From: Aquipuribacter nitratireducens
GTDB taxonomy: Bacteria > Actinomycetota > Actinomycetes > Actinomycetales > JBBAYJ01
Length of the DNA: 64,000 nt
Direction of reading: 5' to 3'
Assembly (NCBI RefSeq): GCF_037860835.1
Contig: NZ_JBBEOG010000005.1
Span: forward strand, 124,001-188,000
In this document: positions 49,730 through 59,363 of the stretch, in pieces
Position numbering within the stretch: the stretch's first letter is position 1
Layout of the letters: each line of letters opens with the position of its first letter
Notes under the pieces: generated by a model
Told to the model about the DNA's origin: nothing
Databases searched by the model: none
Seen by the model: the letters and a program-made list of their open reading frames with translations, nothing else
Position numbers and translations under genes: made by a program

Positions 49730-49751
49730 ACCCGGGACCTCCGTCCCGGGT
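49730..49751. terminator. GC hairpin between narK2 and narG
   Basis: Perfect stem ACCCGGGAC / GTCCCGGGT with a CTCC loop, 50 bp after narK2 and 208 bp before narG. It lacks a T-run, so it may act as a partial terminator, as an mRNA end-processing signal, or as a site separating transporter and reductase expression. Confidence 0.5.
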
Positions 49752-49959
49752 GGAGCGTGCCCGGGGGCGCGAAGACTGGCCGCCGTCGTGGCGTAGTTGC
49801 GGCCCGGTCCGACGCGGTCCGTCGAGGGCGGCGGCAGGCCGGTCCGCGCAGGACCTTGACGACGATCATGGAGGGCGGGAGGGTCGGGGTGGAGACCACG
49901 AGGGGTGAGCGTGTGGCCACCGTCGGCGCCCGGTCCTCGTCACCGAGGAAGGTGCCCGC

Positions 49960-52900
49960 GTGACCGCACAACAGGACCGGACGGCACAGGGAGCCCGGCA
50001 CGAGCACGCGCCGCCGAGGAGCGCCGGGCTCGACGACGAGCTGACGGAGGCCCTGCTCAAGGCGCGCCGGTTCTTCCGCAAGGACTCGGTGTCGCTGGAC
50101 CTGCGGGCGCTGCACCGCACCGGCGGACGCGACGCCGACGCCTTCTACCGGGACCGCTGGGCGCACGACAAGGTCGTGCGCTCCACCCACGGCGTCAACT
50201 GCACGGGCGGCTGCTCGTGGAAGGTGTACGTCAAGGACGGCATCATCACGTGGGAGTCGCAGCAGACCGACTACCCCTCCGTCGGCCCCGACAGCCCCGA
50301 GTACGAGCCCCGCGGCTGCCCGCGTGGTGCGGCGTTCTCCTGGTACACGTACTCGCCGACCCGGGTCCGCTACCCGTACGTGCGCGGGGTGCTCCTCGAC
50401 ATGTTCCGCGAGGCGCGCGCCCGCCTCGGCGACCCGGTCCTCGCCTGGGCCGACGTCGTGGGCGACCCCGAGCGGGCGCGGCGGTACAAGGCCGCCCGCG
50501 GCAAGGGCGGGCTCGTGCGTGCGAGCTGGGACGAGGCCGTGGAGATGGTGGCCGCGGCGTACGTCCACACGGTCGAGGAGCACGGCCCCGACCGTGTCGC
50601 CGGGTTCTCGCCCATCCCCGCGATGTCGATGGTCTCCCACGCGGCCGGCGCGCGGTTCCACTCCCTCATCGGCGCGTCGATGCTGTCGTTCTACGACTGG
50701 TACGCCGACCTGCCCGTCGCCTCGCCGCAGGTCTTCGGCGACCAGACCGACGTGCCGGAGTCGGGTGACTGGTGGGACGCCGGCTACCTCGTGATGTGGG
50801 GCTCCAACGTGCCGGTCACCCGCACCCCGGACGCGCACTGGATGGCCGAGGCGCGCTACCGCGGGCAGAAGGTCGTCGTCGTGTCGCCCGACTTCGCCGA
50901 CAACACGAAGTTCGCCGACGAGTGGCTCGCGCCCCACCCCGGCACCGACGGCGCGCTCGCGATGGCGATGGGCCACGTCGTGCTCAAGGAGTTCTTCGTC
51001 GACCGGCAGGTGCCGTACTTCACCGACTACGTGAGGACGTACACCGACCTGCCGTTCCTCGTCCGCCTCGACGAGCGGGACGGCGCGTACGTGCCGGGCA
51101 AGTTCCTCACCGCCGCCGACCTCGGCGACGACGACGAGGGCGCGCACTTCAAGACCGTGCTGCTCGACGCCGCCGGCGAGCCGGTGGTGCCGAACGGCTC
51201 GCTCGGGTTCCGCTACGGCGAGGCGGGAGCGGGCCGGTGGAACCTCGATCTCGACGGCATCGAGCCGATGCTGAGCGCGGGCGGCGGTGACGGCGTCGGC
51301 GTGGGCTCGGCGGAGACCGCGCCCGTCGACCTGCCCCGCTTCGACGCCCCCGACGGCGCCGCGGGCGTCGTCCGGCGCGGGGTGCCCGTGCGCCGCGTCG
51401 GCGGGCACCTCGTCACGACGGTGCTCGACCTGCTCCTCGCCCAGTACGGCGTCGGCCGCGACGGCCTGCCGGGGCAGTGGCCGAGCGGCTACGACGACGC
51501 CTCGTCACCGTGCACGCCCGCGTGGCAGGAGACGATCACCGGGGTGCCGGCCGCACAGGCGGCCCGCATCGGGCGGGAGCTCGCGCGGAACGCCGAGGAC
51601 TCCCGTGGCCGGTCCATGATCCTCATGGGGGCCGGCACGAACCACTGGTTCCACTCCGACACGATCTACCGGTCGTTCCTCACGCTGCTGGTGCTCACCG
51701 GCTGCCAGGGGGTCAACGGCGGCGGCTGGGCGCACTACGTCGGGCAGGAGAAGGTGCGCCCGGTCACCGGGCACCAGCACATCGCGAACGCGCTCGACTG
51801 GTCGCGTCCCCCGCGCACCATGATCCAGACCGCGTACTGGTACCTCAACACCGACCAGTTCCGCTACGACCAGTTCTCCGCCGCCACGCTCGCCGCCGGC
51901 ACCGCGGGGTGGCCGCTTCGCCGGGCGCAGCACGGCCGACGTCGTGGCGCAGTCGGCGCGCATGGGCTGGATGCCGTCGTACCCGACGTTCGACCGCAAC
52001 CCGCTGCGCATCGCCGACGACGCCGACGCCGCCGGCCTGCCGGTCGGGGAGTACGTGCCGCGCGAGCTGAGGGCCGGGCGGCTGCGCTTCGCCGCGGACG
52101 ACCCGGACGCGCCGGAGAACTTCCCGCGCGTGCTCACGGTGTGGCGGGCGAACCTGCTCGGCTCCTCGAGCAAGGGCAACGAGTACTTCCTCCACCACCT
52201 GCTCGGCACCGACTCCGCGCTGCGGGCGACCGAGACACCGGAGCACCTGCGGCCGTCGGAGGTGGTGTGGCGTGACGAGGCACCGACCGGAAAGCTCGAC
52301 CTGCTGCTGAGCCTCGACTTCCGCATGACGAGCACGACGGTGTTCTCCGACGTCGTCCTGCCCGCGGCCACGTGGTACGAGAAGCACGACCTCAACACGA
52401 CGGACATGCACCCCTTCGTCAACTCCTTCACCCCGGCCATCCCGCCGCCGTGGCAGACCCGGACGGACTTCGACGCGTTCGCCACGATCGCGACGGCGTT
52501 CAGCCGGCTCGCCGCCGAGCACCTCGGCACCCGGCGCGACGTCGTCGCCGTGCCGCTCACCCACGACACCCCCGACGAGCTCGCGAACCCGCACGGCGTC
52601 GTGCGCGACTGGAAGGCCGGCGACTGCGAGCCGGAGCCGGGTCGCACGATGCCGAGGCTCGTCACCGTCGAGCGCGACTACGCCGCGGTCGCCGACAAGA
52701 TGGCAGCCCTCGGGCCGCTGCTCGACACCCTCGGCACGACGACGAAGGGCATCACGTACGACGTGCGCGAGGAGGTGGCCCGACTCGCCCGGCAGAACGG
52801 GACCGTGCGCGGCGGCGCGGCCGACGGGCGGCCGTCGCTGGCCCGCGACAAGCACGTCTGCGAGGCGATCCTCGCCCTGTCCGGCACCACCAACGGGCGC

Positions 52901-53707
52901 CTCGCGGTCCAGGGCTTCCACACACTGGAGGCCCGTACCGGGACGCGCCTCGCGGACCTCGCCGCCGAGCACGAGGGCAAGCACGTGACGTTCGCCGACA
53001 CCCAGGCGGCGCCCGTCACTGTCATCACCTCACCGGAGTGGTCGGGCACCGAGCACGGCGGACGGCGGTACTCACCGTTCACCGTCAACGTCGAGCGCCT
53101 CAAGCCGTGGCACACCCTCACGGGGCGGCAGCACTTCTTCGTCGAGCACGACTGGCTGACCGAGCTGGGGGAGAACCTGCCGGTGTTCCGGCCGCCGCTG
53201 TCCATGCACGGCCTGTTCGGTGAGCCCGAGGTCGGAGACCAGGGCGAGCTCGGCATCACCGTGCGGTACCTCACGCCGCACAACAAGTGGTCGATCCACT
53301 CCGAGTACCAGGACAACCTCCTCATGCTGAGCCTGTCCCGCGGTGGGCCGACGATCTGGCTGAGCGTGGAGGACGCCGCGAAGATCGGCGTCGAGGACAA
53401 CGACTGGATCGAGGCGGTCAACCGCAACGGCGTGGTCGTGGCCCGCGCCGTCGTCTCCCACCGCATGCCGGAGGGGACGGTGTACATGCACCACGCGCAG
53501 GACCGCCTCATCGACGTCCCGAAGGCGGAGACGTCGGGCCGACGGGGCGGCATCCACAACTCGCTGACACGGCTGCTGGTGAAGCCCAGCCACCTCATCG
53601 GCGGGTACGCGCAGCTGTCGTACGCGTTCAACTACCTGGGGCCGACCGGCAACCAGCGCGACGAGGTGACCGTCATCCGTCGCCGTTCGCAGGAGGTGCA
53701 GTACTGA
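49960..53707 (+). pseudogene. narG: Respiratory nitrate reductase alpha subunit, interrupted by a frameshift
   Basis: The catalytic molybdenum subunit, about 1,249 residues in total, which reduces nitrate to nitrite on the cytoplasmic face. The first frame runs from GTG 49960 with the N-terminal 4Fe-4S site (THGVNCTGGCSWKVYV), GCPRGAAFSWYTYSPTRVRY and SFYDWYADLPVASPQVFGDQ, to YDQFSAATLAAGT. At about 51900-51911 the reading must shift by a net +1, after which GRFAGRSTADVVAQSARMGW continues in the next frame to 53707. Apart from that indel both halves are full and conserved. It is either an inactivating mutation or a sequence error; everything downstream in the operon is intact. Translated as is, the first frame stops at 52275. 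Confidence 0.9.
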
Positions 53708-55389
53708 TGCGCGTCATGGCCCAGATGTCGATGGTGATGAACCTCGACAAGTGCATCGGCTGCCACACCTGCTCGGTGACGTGCAAGCAGGCGTGGACCA
53801 ACCGCACGGGCGTGGAGTACGTGTGGTTCAACAACGTCGAGACCCGGCCCGGACAGGGCTACCCGCGTACCTACCAGGACCAGGAGAAGTGGCAGGGCGG
53901 GTGGGTGCGCACCCGTCGCGGGCGGCTGCGGCTGCGCGCGGGCAACCGGCTCAAGAACCTCCTGACGATCTTCTCCAGCCCGAAGATGCCGTCGCTCCAG
54001 CAGTACTACGAGCCGTGGACCTACGACTACGAGACGCTGACCAGCGCGCCCGCGCAGCAGGACACGCCCGTCGCGCGGCCGAAGTCGCTCATCAGCGGCA
54101 AGGACATGCGGATCTCGTGGTCGGCGAACTGGGACGACGACCTCGGCGGCGGTCCGAGGCTCGTGGCCGACGACCCGATCCTCGCCAAGCTGGAGAAGGA
54201 CGTGCTGCTGTCCTTCGAGAGCACCTTCATGTTCTACCTGCCGCGCATCTGCGAGCACTGCCTCAACCCGTCGTGTGCCGCCTCGTGCCCCTCCGGTGCG
54301 GTGTACAAGCGCGCGGAGGACGGGATCGTGCTCGTCGACCAGGACGGCTGCAAGGGCTGGCGCAAGTGCGTGACCGGCTGCCCGTACAAGAAGATCTACT
54401 TCAACCACCGCACCGGCAAGGCCGAGAAGTGCACGTTCTGCTTCCCCCGGATCGAGGTGGGGCTGCCGACCGTGTGCTCGGAGACGTGCGTGGGCCGGCT
54501 GCGCTACATCGGGCTCGTGCTGTACGACGCCGACCGCGTGCTCGACGCGGCGTCGGTGGAGGACGAGCACGACCTGCTCGAGGCGCAGCGGCAGGTGTTC
54601 CTCGACCCGAACGACCCCGAGGTGGTCCGCGAGGCCGAGCGCGCGGGGATCCCGCGGGACTGGGTGGAGGCCGCGCAGCGCTCACCGATCCACGCCCTCA
54701 TCAACCGATTCCGGGTCGCTCTGCCCCTGCACCCGGAGTACCGGACCATGCCGATGGTCTGGTACATCCCGCCGCTGTCGCCGGTCGTCGACGCCGTCTC
54801 GAGCACGGGCGTCGACGCCGAGGACCCCCGGAACCTGTTCGCCGCCATCGACACCCTCCGCATCCCGGTGGAGTACCTCGCCGAGCTGTTCACCGCGGGC
54901 GACACCGCACCGGTCACCGCGGTGCTGCAGCGTCTCGCGGCGATGCGGTCGTACATGCGCGACATCAACCTCGGCCGCGACCCGGACGCGTCGATCCCCG
55001 CCTCGGTCGGCATGACCGAGGAGGAGATGTACGACATGTTCCGCCTCCTCGCGCTGGCCAAGTACGACGAGCGCTACGTGATCCCGCCGTCGCACGCCGA
55101 GCAGGCCCACGGGCTCGAGGAGCTCGCGACGGAGTGCAGCCTCGACTACGAGGGCGGCCCGGGCATGGGTGGGCACGGGCCGTTCGGCGAGGGCTCCGGT
55201 GCGCAGGCCCGCATCGCGGAGGAGAACCTCTACGCCCTCGCGGTGCGGCAGCGCACGGACTTCGCCACCGACCCCGCCGACAAGTCCCGCCGGGTCAACC
55301 TCCTCAACTGGGACGGCAAGGGCACGCCGCAGGGGCTGTTCCCCAAGGAGGAGCGCGAGGACCCGGCACGGCGGGGGCCGGGCTCGTGA
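53707..55389 (+). CDS. narH: Respiratory nitrate reductase beta subunit
   Basis: A 560-residue electron-transfer subunit with four iron-sulfur clusters. Cysteine clusters: DKCIGCHTCSVTCKQAW (residues about 15-31), CEHCLNPSCAASCPSGA (about 185-201), CKGWRKCVTGCPYKKIYF (one cluster is 3Fe-4S through the tryptophan) and EKCTFCFPRIEVGLPTVCSE. It carries electrons from NarI haems to NarG on the cytoplasmic side. The ATG at 53707 shares one base with the narG stop. The C-terminal region, RVNLLNWDGKG, is typical of Actinobacteria. The gene is intact. Confidence 0.95.
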   Translation: MRVMAQMSMVMNLDKCIGCHTCSVTCKQAWTNRTGVEYVWFNNVETRPGQGYPRTYQDQEKWQGGWVRTRRGRLRLRAGNRLKNLLTIFSSPKMPSLQQYYEPWTYDYETLTSAPAQQDTPVARPKSLISGKDMRISWSANWDDDLGGGPRLVADDPILAKLEKDVLLSFESTFMFYLPRICEHCLNPSCAASCPSGAVYKRAEDGIVLVDQDGCKGWRKCVTGCPYKKIYFNHRTGKAEKCTFCFPRIEVGLPTVCSETCVGRLRYIGLVLYDADRVLDAASVEDEHDLLEAQRQVFLDPNDPEVVREAERAGIPRDWVEAAQRSPIHALINRFRVALPLHPEYRTMPMVWYIPPLSPVVDAVSSTGVDAEDPRNLFAAIDTLRIPVEYLAELFTAGDTAPVTAVLQRLAAMRSYMRDINLGRDPDASIPASVGMTEEEMYDMFRLLALAKYDERYVIPPSHAEQAHGLEELATECSLDYEGGPGMGGHGPFGEGSGAQARIAEENLYALAVRQRTDFATDPADKSRRVNLLNWDGKGTPQGLFPKEEREDPARRGPGS

Positions 55390-56015
55390 GCGCGGCCGAC
55401 CGACGGACCGCGCTGGTGTACCAGGTCGCCTCGCGGCTGCTCGGCTACCCCGACGAGCAGCTGCTCGCCCAGCTGCCGCTGCTGCGCGACGCCGTCGACC
55501 AGCTGCCCCAGCCGGCGCGCACGCAGCTCGGCTCGCTGCTGGAGCACCTTGCCGGGTCCGAGCCCACGGCGCTGGGCGCGGAGTACGTCGGCACGTTCGA
55601 CCTGCGGCGGCGCTGCTGCCCGTACCTCACGTACTACGCCTACGGCGACACGCGGAAACGCGGCGTCGCGCTGCTCGCGTTCACGCACGCGTACAAGGCG
55701 GCCGGGCTCGTCATGCACCCCGACGAGCTGCCCGACCACCTGTGCGTCGTGCTGGAGTTCGCCGCCACCGCCGACCTCGACGTCGGGCGCCGGCTGCTGC
55801 TGGACCACCGCGCGGGACTGGAGCTCATGCGGCTGTCCCTGGCCGACGCCGCCTCGCCGTGGGCCGGCGCGCTCGCCGCCGTCACCGGCACGCTGCCCCC
55901 GCTGCGCGGCGACGAGCGCGAGGCGGTGCGCCGTCTCGCCGCCGAGGGGCCGCCCGAGGAGGAGGTCGGACTCGAACCGTTCGCACCACCGGACTACATG
56001 GGAGCACGCCGATGA
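55386..56015 (+). CDS. narJ: Nitrate reductase molybdenum cofactor assembly chaperone
   Basis: A 209-residue NarJ chaperone (TorD/DmsD-like) needed for insertion of the molybdenum cofactor into NarG before membrane assembly. Recognised by the all-helical pattern LVYQVASRLLGYPDEQLLAQ and the conserved EYVGTFDLRRRCCPYLTYYA, then GDTRKRGVALLAFTHAYKAA, and PDELPDHLCVVLEFAA. Its GTG overlaps the narH stop, and its stop overlaps the narI start. Length matches other actinobacterial NarJ proteins. Confidence 0.93.
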   Translation: MSAADRRTALVYQVASRLLGYPDEQLLAQLPLLRDAVDQLPQPARTQLGSLLEHLAGSEPTALGAEYVGTFDLRRRCCPYLTYYAYGDTRKRGVALLAFTHAYKAAGLVMHPDELPDHLCVVLEFAATADLDVGRRLLLDHRAGLELMRLSLADAASPWAGALAAVTGTLPPLRGDEREAVRRLAAEGPPEEEVGLEPFAPPDYMGARR

Positions 56016-56758
56016 GCGACGCCGGAGCCCTCGACATCCTGCTGTGGGTCGTCGTGCCGTACCTCTGCCTCGCGGTGTTCGTGCTCGGGCACGTCTGGCG
56101 CTACCGCTACGACAAGTTCGGCTGGACCACCCGGTCCTCGCAGATGTACGAGAGCCGGCTGCTGCGCATCGGCAGCCCGCTGTTCCACTTCGGCATCCTC
56201 GCGGTCTTCCTCGGTCACGTCCTCGGGCTCGGCATCCCCAAGTCGTGGACGGAGGCCGTGGGCGTCTCCGAGCCGATCTACCACTTCATGGCGGTGAGCA
56301 TCGGCACGGTCGCGGGGGTCTGCTCGGTGGTCGGGGCCGCGATCCTCATCTACCGCCGCCGCACGACCGGCCCGGTCTTCGCGGCCACGACGGTGATGGA
56401 CAAGGTGATGTGGCTGGCGCTCGGCCTCGTCATGGTGCTCGGACTCGGCAACACCGTCGTCGCCAACATCTTCGACCACTACGACTACCGGGAGACCGTG
56501 TCGGTGTGGTTCCGCGGAATCTTCGGCGGCGACCTGCAGCCCGACCTCATCGCCGGTGCGCCGATCGGGTTCCAGCTGCACGCGCTCACGGCGTTCCTGC
56601 TGTTCGCGCTGTGGCCGTTCACCCGGCTGGTCCACGTCTTCAGCGCGCCGGTCGGCTACCTGTGGCGCCCCTATGTGGTCTACCGCAGCCGCGACGACCG
56701 CATGGGCTCCCGCACCCAGCGCCCCGGCTGGGAGCGGGTCGGCTCCGGCCGTCGCTGA
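56012..56758 (+). CDS. narI: Respiratory nitrate reductase gamma subunit (cytochrome b)
   Basis: A 248-residue membrane subunit with five helices and two b haems, which oxidises menaquinol and passes electrons to NarH. Seen are LWVVVPYLCLAVFVLGHVWR, the helix LFHFGILAVFLGHVLGLGIP with haem-ligand histidines, YHFMAVSIGTVAGVCSVVGA, and the last helix IGFQLHALTAFLLFALWPFT followed by RLVHVFSAPVGYLWRPYVVY. The ATG overlaps the narJ stop (ATGA). It ends the operon; an 11-bp hairpin follows. Confidence 0.95.
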   Translation: MSDAGALDILLWVVVPYLCLAVFVLGHVWRYRYDKFGWTTRSSQMYESRLLRIGSPLFHFGILAVFLGHVLGLGIPKSWTEAVGVSEPIYHFMAVSIGTVAGVCSVVGAAILIYRRRTTGPVFAATTVMDKVMWLALGLVMVLGLGNTVVANIFDHYDYRETVSVWFRGIFGGDLQPDLIAGAPIGFQLHALTAFLLFALWPFTRLVHVFSAPVGYLWRPYVVYRSRDDRMGSRTQRPGWERVGSGRR

Positions 56759-56789
56759 CGCCCAGGCGTCGCGGCAGCCGTCTCGCGTT

Positions 56790-56819
56790 CCTCGACCGGA
56801 CGGCGACCTCCGGTCGAGG
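56790..56819 (+). terminator. Strong hairpin after narI
   Basis: Perfect 11-bp stem CCTCGACCGGA / TCCGGTCGAGG with an 8-base loop, 31 bp after the narI stop. No T-run follows, as is common for actinobacterial terminators. It probably ends the narGHJI transcript or protects its 3' end. Confidence 0.65.
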
Positions 56820-57028
56820 ACGTCCGACGGTCGCCTGCGCACGAGCGAGGCGGTGCGTGCGGTCCTGTCCTCGCTCTCCGGTCACCACGACGTGCACCGA
56901 CGAGCACGTCCACGCCGGGATCGCCGACGAGTGGCGGGTCGGTCACGTCGGACGGTGAGGCACACGGGTGCCTGTCCGCGTCCGCGACACTGGAGGTCCC
57001 GTACCGCACCGACGATGTGGAGCCGCAC

Positions 57029-57785
57029 GTGCCCGAGGGAACAGTCCGATGGTTCGACACCGAACGGGGCTTCGGCTTCGTCGGCCCCGACGACGGCAGC
57101 GAGGACCTGTTCGTCCACGCCACCGACATCGTCGCCGGCGACGGTCCGCGCGTGCTACGGGAGGGCCAGGCGGTCGAGTTCGAGCTCGGCCACAACGCAC
57201 GCGGCCCGCAGGCGGTGCGGGTGCGCGTCACCGCGGACTCGGCGCCGGGTGCGGTGCTCGGAGTGCTCGGGACCGTGTCCTGGTACGAGCCGGCCAAGGG
57301 GTACGGCTTCGTCGCGCCCGACGGTGGGGGCGCGGAGGTCTTCGTCCACAGCTCGGCCGTCGTCGGCGGCGGCGTCCTGTCCGACGGGCAGCGGGTCGCG
57401 TTCCTCGTCGGTGAGGGTGAGAAGGGGCCGCAGGCGGAGCACCTGCTGCCGCTCGCCCCCGGTGCAGGCACCGGCAGCCCTCCCGCGCCCGACGGCGCCG
57501 ACGGCACCGTGTCGTGGTTCGACGAGGAGCGGGGCTTCGGGTTCCTCACCCCGGACGACGGCGCGGAGGACGTCTTCGTCCACGTGCGGTCGCTGTCCGG
57601 TGGGGCGACCGTGCTCGAGGAGGGGGACCGCGTCACGTACGACGTCGTCGGCGGTGACCGGGGGCCGCAGGCGCGCGACGTCCGGGTCGTGGGCGGGCGG
57701 GCCGTCCGCGCCCAGCGCGGCCGCGCCGGGACCACGGCGGCCCGTCAGCCCCGCCGAGCGGCGGGGGACCCGCCGTCGCGCGGGG
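57029..57785 (+). CDS. Protein with three tandem cold-shock domains
   Basis: Three cold-shock domains are encoded in one frame. CSD1 (residues about 1-66): [15 protein letters not shown] with RNP2 [12 protein letters not shown]2 (about 80-145): [20 protein letters not shown] with [12 protein letters not shown]3 (about 155-220): [20 protein letters not shown] with DVFVHVRSL. Both RNA-binding motifs are kept in each. A linker rich in Arg, Ala and Gly follows, and the frame then runs out of homology, while a fourth domain continues in the next frame. The GTG at 57029 gives the usual PEGTVRWF start; GTG 57017 is four codons earlier. The end given is where the homologous reading stops being reliable; the open frame itself runs to 58063. 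RNA chaperone activity is likely. Confidence 0.75.
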
Positions 57786-57980
57786 GTGAGGGGGACGGTC
57801 GCGCGCTTCGACGCCGAGCGCGGTTTCGGCTTCATCACGCCCGACTCCGGCAATGCCGACCTGTTCGTCCACGTCTCCGTGGTGACGGGCGGGGAGCCGC
57901 TGGAGGAGGGGGACCGCGTCCGCTTCTCGGTCCGGCAGAGCGACAGGGGTCCGCAGGCCGATCGCGTCGAGCAGATCTGA
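57786..57980 (+). CDS. Fourth cold-shock domain, separate CspA-like ORF or frameshifted extension
   Basis: From a GTG at 57786 this encodes 64 residues that form one complete cold-shock domain: [29 protein letters not shown], then [20 protein letters not shown]. Size is that of a free CspA. It is in the +1 frame relative to the three-domain protein and separated from it by only the linker. Two readings are possible: a separate small gene, or the last domain of a four-domain protein whose frame is broken at the G-rich CGCGGGGGTGAGGGGG run. Which is right cannot be decided from the sequence alone. Confidence 0.7.
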   Translation: MRGTVARFDAERGFGFITPDSGNADLFVHVSVVTGGEPLEEGDRVRFSVRQSDRGPQADRVEQI

Positions 57981-58748
57981 TCAGCGCTCCGACCACACCC
58001 GGACGCGACGGACGTCGCCGGTCTTCGGGTAGAGCGACGGGTCGAGCGGCCCGCCGTCGGTGAGGTCGAAGAGGTCGACGAACAGCAGCAGCGGGTAGGC
58101 GACCTGCTGGTCGACGACCCGGACGACCCGGTCGTCGACCGTGAACCGGATCCCCGGCGCACGCGCCGACCACTCGACGCCGTACGTGTGCCACTGCGTC
58201 GCATCGAGCGGCAGGGTGAGGGTCGCCATGTCGTCCTGCAGCCGGGGGTCGTGGTGCGCCTCCACACCGACGTTGACGTCGCTCTCCCCGGGCCGGATCG
58301 CGTGACCGAACAGCTCGACCGCGCAGAGGACTCCGGCGTCGGTCGGGTCGTCGACCTCGGTGCCGGCGAGCCAGAACGCGAGCATCGCCGTGGGGTCCGG
58401 CCGCATCCGCAGCGTCGCCTCCGCACGCCCGCCGGTCGGCGTGCACAGCAGCCGGGTCGGCTCCGGCGTCACCACCCGCAGGCCGGGCCGGTGCCGGTGG
58501 CTGCCGCGCTCGGAGCCGGCGGGACCGGAGAACGTCGCGGTCTGCAGGCTCGACACCCGCACGCCCGGCTCGTCGGGGTGCCACGCGCGCTGGTCGGCGT
58601 CGACGCGCAGGCGCAGACCGTCGGGCCCGAGGTCGTAGCGGGCCGCGGTCAGCTCCGGTGTCGACCACTGCGGCAGGTAGTGGGGCACCCACCGGTCGAG
58701 GTCGAGCGCCGGGGCGTCGAAGCGGTCGTCGAGGACGAGGCGCGTCAC
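57981..58748 (-). CDS. Glycoside hydrolase family 16-like protein
   Basis: A 255-residue cytoplasmic protein with a concanavalin-like GH16 pattern: [20 protein letters not shown] at the start, [40 protein letters not shown] (the conserved WHTYxxEW of GH16) and [16 protein letters not shown]. The catalytic ExDxxE is degenerate: only one acid remains in [11 protein letters not shown]. There is no signal peptide. It may be an inactive or divergent beta-glucan binding enzyme. GTG 58748 is chosen as start. It is convergent with the cold-shock genes, with stop codons abutting at 57980/57981. Confidence 0.72.
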   Translation of the reverse strand: MTRLVLDDRFDAPALDLDRWVPHYLPQWSTPELTAARYDLGPDGLRLRVDADQRAWHPDEPGVRVSSLQTATFSGPAGSERGSHRHRPGLRVVTPEPTRLLCTPTGGRAEATLRMRPDPTAMLAFWLAGTEVDDPTDAGVLCAVELFGHAIRPGESDVNVGVEAHHDPRLQDDMATLTLPLDATQWHTYGVEWSARAPGIRFTVDDRVVRVVDQQVAYPLLLFVDLFDLTDGGPLDPSLYPKTGDVRRVRVWSER

Positions 58749-58762
58749 GGCCGCAGCATGCC

Positions 58763-59206
58763 TCACACCCGCCGCCAGCGGACCGCGACGACGACCGCAG
58801 CCCCGAGCAGGACGACCTCCATGGCGCTGCCGACGACGTAGTACGCCCACGTCTCGCCGATGCACGAGACCGCGATCGACACCGCGTACAGGCTCGCGAC
58901 GACGACGGTGAGAGGTCGCACGACCCGTTGGGGCAGCACGAGCGACAGCACGACCATGAGGGACGGCACGGCGACGTACGCGAGGGTGAGGAGCAGGAAC
59001 CGCTGGTCGACGGTGAACCCGACGCCGGCCACCTCGCCGTCGAGGGCGGCCGACAGCACGTCGGCGCGGAAGAACCCGAAGATGTCGACGTAGGCGAAGA
59101 CGAGCATCGTCGTCGTCCACAGCGCGCTGAGGACGAGGCCCGGGTGCGGGTGGGGAGCGGTGCCGCGACCGGGTGCGGCGGCGAGGTCGGGAGTGGTGGC
59201 GGACAC
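58763..59206 (-). CDS. Small membrane protein (DUF6326-like)
   Basis: A 147-residue protein with four hydrophobic helices: VLSALWTTTMLVFAYVDIFG, FLLLTLAYVAVPSLMVVLSL, VVRPLTVVVASLYAVSIAVS and AYYVVGSAMEVVLLGAAVVV. The FAYVDIFGFFR segment between helices is typical of the DUF6326 group. Function unknown. The GTG at 59206 follows GAAGGAGGCCCC on the minus strand, a strong ribosome site. It is divergent from the sensor kinase gene (159 bp apart), and such proteins may be targets of the adjacent two-component system. Confidence 0.75.
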   Translation of the reverse strand: MSATTPDLAAAPGRGTAPHPHPGLVLSALWTTTMLVFAYVDIFGFFRADVLSAALDGEVAGVGFTVDQRFLLLTLAYVAVPSLMVVLSLVLPQRVVRPLTVVVASLYAVSIAVSCIGETWAYYVVGSAMEVVLLGAAVVVAVRWRRV

Positions 59207-59363
59207 GGGGCCTCCTTCGTGGTGGGCTGGACGGGTGCCAGCGTGGCGCCGCGCCCGCCCGGCCGGACCGGCCTCACGGCCGGAGTCCTCCCGGTCCTCC
59301 GGCCGGGCGCGACCTGGCCGGAAGGACGGTCCGCGGGGGAGCGGGCAGCCGTAGCCTCCTGAC

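Noticed and set aside
49855-49872. FNR-type box (TTGAC...GATCA) upstream of narG
   Set aside because: The half-sites are spaced one base short of the FNR consensus and the outer bases do not match, so it is not better than chance.
48196-51408. Open frame of 1,070 codons on the minus strand opposite narK2 and narG
   Set aside because: Composition is Arg/Glu/Gly/Val-rich without any recognisable fold; antisense shadow of conserved genes.
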